DNA from: Amborella trichopoda
Lineage: Eukaryota > Streptophyta > Magnoliopsida > Amborellales > Amborellaceae
Assembly: GCF_000471905.2 (NCBI RefSeq)
Contig: NW_006499364.1
Location: 6,822,009-6,886,008 of the forward strand
Direction of reading: 5' to 3'
Length of the DNA: 64,000 nt
Shown here piece after piece: positions 56,061 to 64,000 of the stretch. A program made the position numbers and the translations under genes. The first letter of the stretch is position 1; every line of letters begins with the position of its first letter. The notes under the pieces are model-generated. The model worked only from the letters and a program-made list of their open reading frames with translations. It made no database searches and was not told the DNA's origin.

Positions 56061-56440
56061 TTCTTGAAGTGGCTCTACTTTGTCTTCTGGCCTATAACCA
56101 TCCTCTAACTCATTAGATGAATTAAAGCGAACTCTCTAAGTGGTTTCACTTCTTCTTTATGAGGAGGTCCTTCCTTTTGTGGGTTTGCTTCTTCCTCATG
56201 GGACATGCATTTGTTTTGGCCTGTAACCGTCCTCTTACTCTCAGATGCAAGAGAAAAAGCACAAGTTTTGGTTTGTAACCGTCTTCTTATCCTCAAACGC
56301 AAGAGACTTGTAACCTCCTTAGTAATGGGTTCTTGTAACTTGTAACTCATTTTTACTACAATATAAAAGAAAAAGGTTAGCATTTTGTTTGGACTATCTT
56401 GCTTGTTCTCGCATTGAGTCCTTACGCATTACGGGTAGTA
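56061..56440. other. 3' flank of the element 4 integrase, no gene
   Basis: TTGGCCTGTAACCGTCCTCTTA and TTGGTTTGTAACCGTCTTCTTA (56216, 56270), with CTCAGATGCAAGAGA and CTCAAACGCAAGAGA, form a short duplicated block of about 54 bp. No coding signal. Confidence 0.55.
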
Positions 56441-57266
56441 CTTCTTTAGGTATTGTTCGTTGATAGGGGGCATCGCCTCTTCTCCACTAGGATGTGCTAG
56501 TATGTAGGCCCCATTGGGCGAAAGGGACCTTCCCTCTTAGGCTCAAACTTCCCTTTACACCGGCCATGCATAACAATAGGCCTCTTGATGGCTAAGACTA
56601 AATCACCACGGGTGAATGAGCGGATCTTGACAGATTTGTCAATAGCCCTCTTCATTCTCCCTTGGTTGAGTTCAACGTTCTGCTAACCTCTAGCCTTTTT
56701 CGATCGAGTCCATCCAGTTCTTAATACCGGAGCTTGACTTTCTCATCTTCGATTATTCCCTGGTGAATAACTACTCGCAATGAAGGGATTTGTATTTCAA
56801 GAGGTAAAACTGCTTCACCCCCATAAACCAGAGAATAAGGAGTGGAATCAGTAGCATTTCGTATATTAATGCAATAAGCCCACAGTACTTCGGGAAGCCT
56901 CTCATGCCATTTCTTCCTTTTTTTTGATACTGACTTTCTTAGAACATTGCATAGAGTCTTATTGAAAGCCTCAGCTAATCCATTCGCTCGAGGGTGGTAC
57001 ATAGTTGAGTACCTCCATACGAAGCCGAAATGATTAACTAGGCGATCGATGTGATGACTTCTAAATTGAGGGCCATTGTCAGATATGATCTGGTCGGGCG
57101 CTCCGAAGCGGTATATGATATGATGTCGAACAAAGTAGGCCACCACTGTCCCAAGAACTTGCTTAAGGGGGACAGCTTCAGCCCACTTAGAGAAATAATC
57201 TGTTGCAGCTAGGATGAAAACATGGCCCATTACAGAAGGGGGGTCAATGGGCCCTACGATATCCAT
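56441..57266 (-). pseudogene. Element 4 integrase core and C-terminus
   Basis: A 181-codon frame from 57266 to 56721 reads MDIVGPIDPPSVMGHVFILA, TDYFSKWAEAVPLK, QIISDNGPQFRS, YHPRANGLAEAFNKTL and PYSLVYGGEAVLP. Catalytic residues D23, D63 and E99 have exactly 35 residues between the last two, so the D,D(35)E core is intact. After a frameshift near 56680 the C-terminal part continues (RMKRAIDKSVKIR, GKFEPKREGPF) to about 56500. This is a Tat-type integrase with one obvious shift. Confidence 0.9.
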
Positions 57267-57575
57267 ACCCCATTACGAGAAGGGCCATGATTCAACCGTA
57301 GGGTGCAAGGGCTCTAGAGGTTGGTGAACCAGGCTGAAGTGTATTTGGCATACCTAGCACTTTTTATCGTAGCTTAAGGAATCGACAATCATAGAAGGCC
57401 AATAGTATCACAACCTGCATATTCGTTCATAGAACTTAGGACCGGACTGGTGCAGCCTACAAATGCCTGAGTGGACTTCTTCTAACACCTTATTTGCCTC
57501 TTGGATGTCGACACATCTCAAAAGAATGTCATCAAATGACCGTCTAAAGTGAACATCACCTTCGAGGAGGGTATA
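57267..57575 (-). pseudogene. Element 4 integrase zinc finger, 3' of the solo LTR
   Basis: GDVHFRRSFDDILLRCVD, EANKVLEEVHSGICRLH, then YYWPSMIVDSLSYDKK and CQIHFSLVHQPLEPLHP follow in minus-strand frames with two stops. They form the HHCC finger that precedes the core. The frame reaches the edge of the solo LTR at 57576 and resumes in register at 59832 if the LTR and one target copy are removed. Confidence 0.82.
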
Positions 57576-59831
57576 TGTCACACCACAAGTTTTAAGATAC
57601 TAGAATCCTTGATAACAAAAAAAAATTCTTAAACTTTACCATTTATTGCGCTAAAACAGTTTTCCATTTCTATGAGTCTACAAAGTCTACTCATGACTAA
57701 TATTAACATGAAAGTTTAAATATACATCTGTTGATAGAACAAAAATTTACAATGGTGAAGTAAAACAAATGTTACGAAGGAGAGTTTAGTTATGACATGA
57801 CTGCATCTTCTTCACAAGCTGGTCCTGTTGTGCATTTAACTATGAGACTGCAATTACCCTGAAAAATATTTACCATAGTTTGGTGAGTTTGGCTACTCAG
57901 TAAGTGATCATCACAGTCCTAAAAAATAATCATGGTTGGAAGATATCAATACTTTCGAAAAAATATCTATTAAAACAATGATGCAAGCAAAAGCATTTAT
58001 GGATAACAATTTCTCTTTCACAAATACACATTTAAACATAATCCAAATGATTGAAATGCATGTAAACATTTTAACAGAAATGCATAACTCAAAGGATTTC
58101 ACAAAATACCCTACTAGCGTCCCAAGTAGGTCACATATAGACCCCAACAACGTCCTGATGGGTGCAAACAATCCCTGCAGGTCCAAACATACCTCACTGG
58201 CATACCAGATGAGTCCAAATAGTCCCTAATGGATAGGTCTAAACAATCCCTGCAGGTCCAAACATACCTAACCGGCATCCCGGATGAGTCCAAATAGTCC
58301 CTACCGGCGTAACCAGATAGGTCTTAACAATCCCTACATGTCCGATCATACCTCACCGGCCTCTCGGATGAGTCCAAATAGTCCCTACCAGCATAATCGG
58401 ATAGGTCCTAACGATCCCTGCAGGTCCACTTATACTCAAATTATCTCTGAAATTCTTTAAACATCATAAAGCTGCAACATCATATATGTAAAGTATCATT
58501 GAAATCATTAATAGAACTTCACTTGAAGCAATTTAAACAATCACTTTCATTAAAATATTTGTAAGTAATCAGTCAAACATTTTGACAATAATTTATGAAA
58601 GGTAACAGTTCTGAAGGACATTCTTGAAATCTAACATGATAACAGTCTAATATCAATAGAAGAACCATTTATGGGAATCCAAAATTAAATACGGAATTGT
58701 CACAATTTACGGAATTGCCAATTCACAAATAATCATTTCATAGGCAAAACTACAAGTGCAAAAATATCAGTTTTCAACTAACGAGACAATCATTTAGACA
58801 TGAATTTTACAATGTCTAAACATTCAAAACAGTAGAAGGAAATCTCATAATTTTACTAAAAGCGAAAATGTCACATTTATTTCTAATAAATTACATTATC
58901 TTAAATTCTCAACAATAGATAGGAAAAATAAATTTATTTCTAAGAATTTAGAGCATTTAGAACTCCTAACATTTGATAAAATATCAGAATTTTAATAAAA
59001 TGATTATTCTTCGAGACAATGAGTCGCTTACATGACAAGACACTTGCGTTACTTACGCATCAACCCTGAATTGTTGCTATAAAACCTTGAATATAGAGAT
59101 AAGAAACAAGAAGATCGAGATCGACCCAGTAGCTTGTCATACTGAACCTTAATAGTGTAGTTCTACTAAAAATACATGGAGGACCCACTTTTCACTGAGA
59201 TTAATAATTGCGTACATGCTACAGTTGCTTCATGGAGGACCAATTTTATTTGCCATGAGGCAATGAAGAAGATAGCCAACCTTATTTATATATCAAAAAA
59301 ACAGCCATGGCATAAGAAGGTGAGGAGAGCGCGATGAGGGACTTATGGAACAATCAAGAGAGAGACTCTTATAAAATTTTAACACCTTTAGGTGTCTTAA
59401 TTACATGTAATGAAGTTTGTTAAGTTGCCACATAGGGTAAGGAAGCATCTCCTTAAAACAAAGCTTTTGTAAAAGTTGGTAGAGCAAAGGTCTACACTGG
59501 CTAAATGGATCTTACATAAGGGTGTTGGAGATGATACCTTCTTGTATGGTAAAACATAGTGCGAATGCAGTGTAGACCATAAGGTCTACACTATAAAAAT
59601 AGACTTGTACCATATTAAAATATATTTAAAAAATAAATAAATTGTTTTGAACTACTTTATTTAACAAAAAGGTTAATTGTCCTCTACGTGTTTCAAAAGA
59701 CCTCTTCCCAAATATATCAGAAAAGACAAAACCAATGGTCCCTAAGGAGCAAAATGTTTTTATGGACCACCACACTATAAAGAGTTATTTAAATTTTTTT
59801 TTTTTTTTTTTGAAAGTTTAGGATTGTTACA
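57576..59831. repeat. Solo LTR (2256 bp) inside the element 4 integrase
   Basis: Begins TGTCACACCAC and ends GGATTGTTACA, flanked by GTATA on both sides (57571-57575 and 59832-59836), a perfect 5-bp target duplication. No internal domain, PBS or PPT is present, so it is a solo LTR left by LTR-LTR recombination. The TGTCAC start matches that of the element 2 LTR in plus orientation, which suggests a related chromovirus on the minus strand, but the two LTRs are not the same family by eye. It contains the 84-bp array at 58100-58440. Confidence 0.92.
58100..58440. repeat. ~84-bp tandem repeat in the solo LTR
   Basis: Units GGTCCAAACATACCTCACCGGC, GATGAGTCCAAATAGTCCCTA and GGATAGGTC(T/C)(A/T)AACAATCCCTGCA recur with starts near 58180, 58255, 58339 and 58423 (75, 84 and 84 bp apart), with a diverged unit before. 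Confidence 0.88.
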
Positions 59832-60076
59832 GTATAGTTGGTGGACATTCGATGTATAATGTTGCGTTTGGCACGATCTTTCGAGAGCCTGCCATGTTTT
59901 AGAAAACTAGTAATGGGGTCTCTCCAATCTTCGACCTGCTCAATTTCTGCTCATATTGGGTCAAAGAATTGTAGTTCTTGATTTCAACACTTAGCTCCTC
60001 GACTCTATTCTATTTCTTGTTTGGTCTTGATTACTCCTTTGGCCAATAGAAGTGCTCCAAATGGATAAGGAGGACA
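59832..60076 (-). pseudogene. Element 4 RNase H-integrase junction, 5' of the solo LTR
   Basis: The minus strand carries ETPLLVF, MAGSRKIVPNATLYIECPP and short frames with stops, matching the linker (W..P...YL..G.LP...A) before integrase in Tat elements. Confidence 0.6.
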
Positions 60077-60763
60077 CTAGGGGAAGATATTTCTCTCGTC
60101 ATCCGCATCGACTTTAGCTTTCAGCTCAATGTGTCTCCATTCCGCCACCCGAACAAGTGTGGGTCCTGATGAGGACAACTGAATTATAGCGTCGAGTTTC
60201 GCAAGTGCATCAGCCAGCGAATTTAGCCTTCTGAGGATGTGACTCAGGGATACGTCTTCGAATTGGTCCATATATGATTTTGCAACATCGTGATAAGGCT
60301 TGAGGGTGTCTTTTCTTACATCATAAATCCCTCTTAGCTGTCGGATAACCAACTCAGAGTCGTGGTAGATCTTGAGCTGCTCCAAGTCGAGATCGAAAGC
60401 TATCTCGAGTCCGATTATAAGGGCTTGATATTCTGCTTCATTATTATAATCGGCTTGAGAGAGAGAGAAAGAAAGTGGTAGTATTCCTCCTACACGAGTC
60501 AAGAATACGACTCTGGTGCCTCCTCGTTCCGATTGGAAGGCTCCGTCGAAGTATAATTCCCACACAAGAGCAAGGTCGGCACATAATACTTCTTCATCAT
60601 GAAGGTCACTTGATATAGGAGATTCAGCTGGCACAGGGTGTGCTGCTAGAAAGTCTGCCAAGGCCTGGCCCTTCATGGCCTTTTGTGGGACATATGTAAC
60701 GTCAAACTCCATCAGCAATAATGCCCACTTGGCAAGGCGTCTCGACAAATATGGGCCTGTCAT
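60077..60763 (-). CDS. Element 4 RNase H (intact 228-codon frame)
   Basis: The frame starts with the tail of the pol RNase H (LSRRLAKWALLLMEFDVTYV, KGQALADFLAAH, residues 6-42) and continues into a full second RNase H: WELYFDGAFQ (D73), NNEAEYQALIIGLE (E111), IYHDSELVIRQLRG (D135) and RLNSLADALAKL (D185). All four catalytic acidic residues are present and no stop interrupts 687 bases, unlike the rest of the element. The first ATG shown is not the real start, because in an active element this would be part of a polyprotein. The upstream half of pol is deleted. Confidence 0.85.
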   Translation of the reverse strand: MTGPYLSRRLAKWALLLMEFDVTYVPQKAMKGQALADFLAAHPVPAESPISSDLHDEEVLCADLALVWELYFDGAFQSERGGTRVVFLTRVGGILPLSFSLSQADYNNEAEYQALIIGLEIAFDLDLEQLKIYHDSELVIRQLRGIYDVRKDTLKPYHDVAKSYMDQFEDVSLSHILRRLNSLADALAKLDAIIQLSSSGPTLVRVAEWRHIELKAKVDADDERNIFP

Positions 60764-61430
60764 GAGAAATTTTATAGGATTAGCTTTTGATTAATCATGT
60801 TCACCTCTCCTTCTTGAGAGGGTTTTTTGTCTGGGGCTTTATCTTCCTTGGCTCGGTCACATCATGATATTCTTTCAAACATAACATCAAATGAGTAAGG
60901 GACTGCCCCCACACTGAAGAACGTGACATATTCTGGAGTCATGTTCTCTAATGTTATGTTTACCTTCGCGGCTTCAAGGAGTGGAGTTTCAATTACTTGC
61001 ATAGCAGCCTCTCTGAATCTGGTTATAAACAGGGATGGAGACTCACCCGACTTCTATTTGGTGGAAGTTAACTCACCTAGGGTGATGGGTCTTGGCCTTC
61101 CTCCACTATAGCAGGAGGAAAACTGCCTTAACATTTTGTCAGGAGAATCTTCGATGCCACATCAAGGGTTCTTCTTTTAGGCTATGCGAGAACATGACCT
61201 TAAGTTGGTTGGGTGGGTCTCGCATTGTGTGGACCATCAATAAGTCGGCATTGATGTGTGCCCCAAGATCCTCTTTCCCTAAAAATCTGTTTCTGAACTG
61301 TGGCATCACAAACCCCATTAGTAGATCTTCTAGGTTTCCTAGAATTTCTTGTACATAAGCCTTAGGAGTTGAGAAATCCCATATTCCAATTTTCTCTAAA
61401 GAGTCTTGGAGGTGTTTCATACGAGAGAAT
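60764..61430 (-). pseudogene. Element 4 Gag core, joined to RNase H by a deletion
   Basis: Minus-strand motifs run IGIWDFSTPKAYVQEILGN and INADLLMVHTMRDPPNQLKV (61139-61420), then after stops ITLGELTSTK, FITRFREAAMQVIETPL and LENMTPEYVTFFSVGAVPYS (about 60900-61090). TLGEL...FREAA is typical Tat Gag. About 80-100 bases after the last Gag motif the sequence changes to RNase H, so the zinc knuckle, protease and RT (over 2 kb in a complete element) are missing. Confidence 0.75.
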
Positions 61431-62600
61431 TGAGCGGTCGTTGTAGCTGTGAGCTGGCTCGATTGTATGGTCTATTGAACCTGATTGTGTGGTATGTGAC
61501 TCGTATGAACCGGTTGTTGGGCCCATGTAGCGGGTGTCCCCAAGGACTGAGCCTGAAGAATGTGTTGAATGTGATGTGCCGGTTGTCGGCTTACAGACTC
61601 ACGTGAGTCGAATTGGGTCAGAGCATATACATTATTGAGAGGTTGCACAGTTTGGCCATGCAAGGAGGCCTACAGGATAGGATCACCGCTTAACTGGGAT
61701 GGACGACTCAAGCTGCTATGACGACTAGACCTCTGACCTTGGGCGGCTAGGTCTATCTGACCCTGTCCTTGGTTAGATGATCTATCCCTAGGGTTAGGGT
61801 ATTCTCTTTCCCCAGCACTGGACTGAAAGAGTGAAGGAATGCCATGACTATTGCAAGAAGGATTCTGCCCTCTAAGTAGTCTTTGGCTTGAGTGATGATT
61901 AGAACTAGACCCCTGGCTAGTAGTGGGTTGGATTGGTAAACTAAAAGCCGTAGGATTATCCTAGTTTGAGCCAAAATGTTGGACTTGGCCTACGGCTTGA
62001 GTTTCTGACCTGACTTTCTTAGACTGATTATGCTGGTTGGTGTATCATCTATTGAACAGGTCTTGAAAGTAAGCATGCACTTTAAGATTGCCTTTATATT
62101 GAGTTAGATCAAAACCCTATTATTTACTGGTGATGGGTAGACTTTCCTTAGTTGTATGTGAACCCACTCACCCACTAACTAGCTGATTGCCATTTTTGGA
62201 ATGTTGGACTACTATATGACCATCGGGCTTTATACGAATGAGATTGGTTGACTCATAGATTTGGGCCGAGGCCTTATTCTTATTTGTGCCGATTGGATTT
62301 GAGGTTAACCCCTATGTCTTGGAAGATTTCCCCTAGCCTGATCCCTTGACTATTCAGGGTATTACGAACCTTATTAACCTGTTAGCTCGTGACTTCTAAA
62401 GGGTGGCCTTGAAGGCGGCTTGGACGACTAAGTTTGGTTCTATGCAGGTCGAGAGTCGGCTCACTGACACGAATGCTATGGATGATCTGTGAGGGAGCAC
62501 TGTGACGGTGCCTCTCAGACTGACTAGGTTCTCTATATCTAGGCTTAGAATGGGCCATAGGTTTGGACTTTGCTCGGCCATGAGTCATAATTCATAGACT
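61431..62600 (-). pseudogene. Element 4 Gag N-terminal linker region
   Basis: Gln/Pro/Ser/His-rich short frames (61472-61663, 61753-61974, 62382-62588) resemble the variable linker upstream of the Tat Gag core, as in element 1 at 18.5-19.5 kb. Frame breaks are frequent. No catalytic or zinc-binding motif. Confidence 0.6.
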
Positions 62601-62811
62601 TGGTGAGATCTAGACTCGACGACTCATGGTAGACCAACTATGTCTCTACGGGCAAAACCCTAACTAAGATCTTGGCAAGGACTAGATTGGATGAAACCTG
62701 TTAGACTCAATGGGTTTTAGTTTGAACCTTGAACTAGGGTAAGCCTAGTCTAGCTCTAGAGGAAACTCTACGCTTAGACCTATGCTAGAACCTACACCTA
62801 GACTGGATGGG

Positions 62812-63452
62812 TACGAGTCTTGGCTCGGACCAAGAGTGGGTATGGGTTCGAACCTATGTGTGAGCCTGGTTTGGACCTAAACTGAGCTGAGTGCAAGCCA
62901 GGCTTGGACCAAGAGGGTTGTGATAATTAGACCAGGTGTGGATCCAGGTTGGATCAAAGTTGGTTTAGGCACGAGCCCTTGGCTCAGACCAAAAGGGGGC
63001 CTAGGTTCGGACTTGGGTGTGATCCTAGTTCGGACCTAGGCTAAGCTGGGTATAAGCCTGAACTTGGACTCAGAGAGTTTTAATGATCAGACTAGGTGTG
63101 GACCTGGACTGGATCAAGGATGAACTAGGAACGAGCCTTCGGCTTAGACCAAAAGGGGGCCTAGGTTCATACATGGGTGTGAACTTGGTTCGAACTTGGG
63201 CTAGGCTAGGTACAAGCTTGGACTCGGACCTAGAGAATTTTGATGATCAGACCCAGTATGGACTCGGACTGGATCAAAGATGATCTAGGAACGAGCCTTC
63301 GGATCGGACCCAAAGGGGGCCTAAGTTCGGAACAAGGTGAAACCTGGTTCAGACCTAGGCTAAGCTAGATACAAGCCTGGACTTGGACCCAGAGAGTTCA
63401 AATCGGACTAAAAGTAGGTCCGGAATGGGATCTAAGATTAACCAATAGGAAT
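62812..63452. repeat. 160-bp tandem repeat, 4 copies
   Basis: GGACCAAAAGGGGGCCTAGG-like words occur at 62835, 62995, 63155 and 63315 (the G-run positions), exactly 160 bp apart. Each unit also contains GTTCGGACCTAGGCTAAGCT, GATCAGACTAGGTGTGGAC and AGGAACGAGCCTTCGGCT. Copies differ at many bases but have no length change, which is unusual for an old array. It lies in the leader upstream of Gag. Confidence 0.95.
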
Positions 63453-64000
63453 AAGCAAGCAAGCACACAAAACCTTTGACCTAGTATTATATGTAGGCTT
63501 AGCTTGAGAGTAGGTTCCTAACTATTGAAATGTGACTAGGCTGATATAGGTCCCCACATAGGCCCTAGCCTCTTGTTATAGGATGTTCACCAAGTCCAAC
63601 TGCCTTGACTCTCAAAGCTAGGCTCCCCTCACACCGTTAACACGGATTTTGGGGGTTTTTGAAATATTTGTTTGCTGGTTTCCCAAGCACTCCCGGTCCA
63701 GTGTGTGCTAGCGTGTGTAAAGAAGCATGCAATTAAAATAAAGTCAAGCACACACTGCACACAAAACAACAAAGGAAACAAGTAAACGTTCTTAGCGATG
63801 CGCGCTTCGAGGTGAAACTCGCTCGAAGCACAGTATAGATGGAGGGGTAAGCAACCCCTAAGAAGGTAAAGTCAGAACAATGATACCAGGAATGGTCCGT
63901 GCTAAGTCGAGCGTGGCCCGAGTCAAGGGTGACTCGAACGGGACACGGTTTAGGGTGTAAGCAGCCCTCGATGTATATTTATTTTTAAATTTTTTAATTT
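63453..64000 (-). other. Element 4 leader, no gene; element continues beyond the window
   Basis: No open frame of note. CACACACTGCACACAAAACAACAAAGG at 63745-63775 and a T/A-rich end are seen. PBS and 5' LTR are expected to the right of the window. Confidence 0.45.

Larger units (their letters stand above)
56441..64000 (-). mobile_element. Element 4: Tat-like Ty3/gypsy element, runs off the right edge
   Basis: Minus-strand order from right to left: tandem-repeat leader, Gag linkers, Gag core, RNase H, integrase zinc finger, [solo LTR], integrase core and C-terminus. Protease and RT are absent: Gag (about 60840-61430) is followed almost directly by RNase H at 60763. The RNase H resembles the additional domain of Tat elements. 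The 5' LTR is outside the window. The 3' end lies somewhere below 56.4 kb and could be as far as 49 kb or lower if the LTR-like signals there belong to it. Confidence 0.8.

Noticed and set aside
62820..62860. GGTTCGAACC resembling a tRNA B box
   Set aside because: It is one variant of the 160-bp repeat; other units lack it, and no A box or cloverleaf is present.
63880..63895. TGGTATCATT on the minus strand, similar to the tRNA-iMet PBS
   Set aside because: Only the first eight bases match, and no LTR edge lies beside it within the window.

Overview
The window looks like nuclear DNA of a flowering plant with a repeat-rich genome. Evidence: plant-type Ty3/gypsy lineages (Tekay/Del-like chromovirus and Tat-like elements with two RNase H domains), a plant hAT transposase with DUF659-type features and spliceosomal introns, LINE and RTE 3' ends, and one plant-type gene exon. 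There are no bacterial or organellar features, no rRNA or tRNA gene and no CRISPR array. The species cannot be named from the sequence. Nearly all coding sequence belongs to decayed mobile elements.

Layout. 1-9.4 kb: AT-rich host DNA with two LINE 3' ends lying tail to tail (about 2.6-3.9 kb), the first coding exon of a probable RING-type E3 ligase family gene on the minus strand (5347-5701) with its 5' region to about 7 kb, and several short exact-period tandem duplications. 9430-22095: element 1, a minus-strand Tat-like Ty3/gypsy element with 1.2 kb LTRs, PBS, PPT, Gag, protease, RT, two RNase H domains and the integrase zinc finger, but no integrase core found. 22666-33374: element 2, a minus-strand chromovirus with very long LTRs (3.05 and 3.12 kb), tRNA-iMet-type PBS, full domain order and inactivated protease and RT. 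Both were inserted into one AT-rich tandem-repeat block (unit near 313 bp) that lies directly 5' of a hAT transposase pseudogene (34287-37203). The hAT 3' end abuts an RTE-clade LINE fragment (about 37545-37890, minus).

37.9-56.4 kb holds no intact gene. It is a GC-richer accessory block made of several unrelated minisatellites (periods near 27, 46, 49, 40 and 36 bp), promoter-like TATA sites, and a duplicated plus-strand module (about 40.15-41.6 and 45.3-46.8 kb) that ends in a TATA box and a 31-nt first coding exon of the same phase. The second copy continues into an unrecognised coding region with a helical C-terminal segment. A minus-strand TATA/AATAAA pair at 49.7 kb looks like the R region of an LTR.

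56.4-64 kb: element 4, a second Tat-like element on the minus strand that runs off the right edge. Its integrase is interrupted by a 2.26 kb solo LTR (57576-59831) with a perfect GTATA target duplication. Gag is joined almost directly to an intact 228-codon RNase H frame, so protease and RT are deleted. A 160-bp tandem repeat lies upstream of Gag.

The elements do not work as a pathway; they record successive insertions. Judged by hand comparison of short LTR stretches, element 1 (about 15% differences) is older than element 2 (about 7%). The most interesting unexplained part is 40-56 kb. My preferred reading is a hypervariable 3' region of Tat-like element(s) carrying an antisense extra gene, as is known in that lineage, but the element boundaries there are not visible to me.
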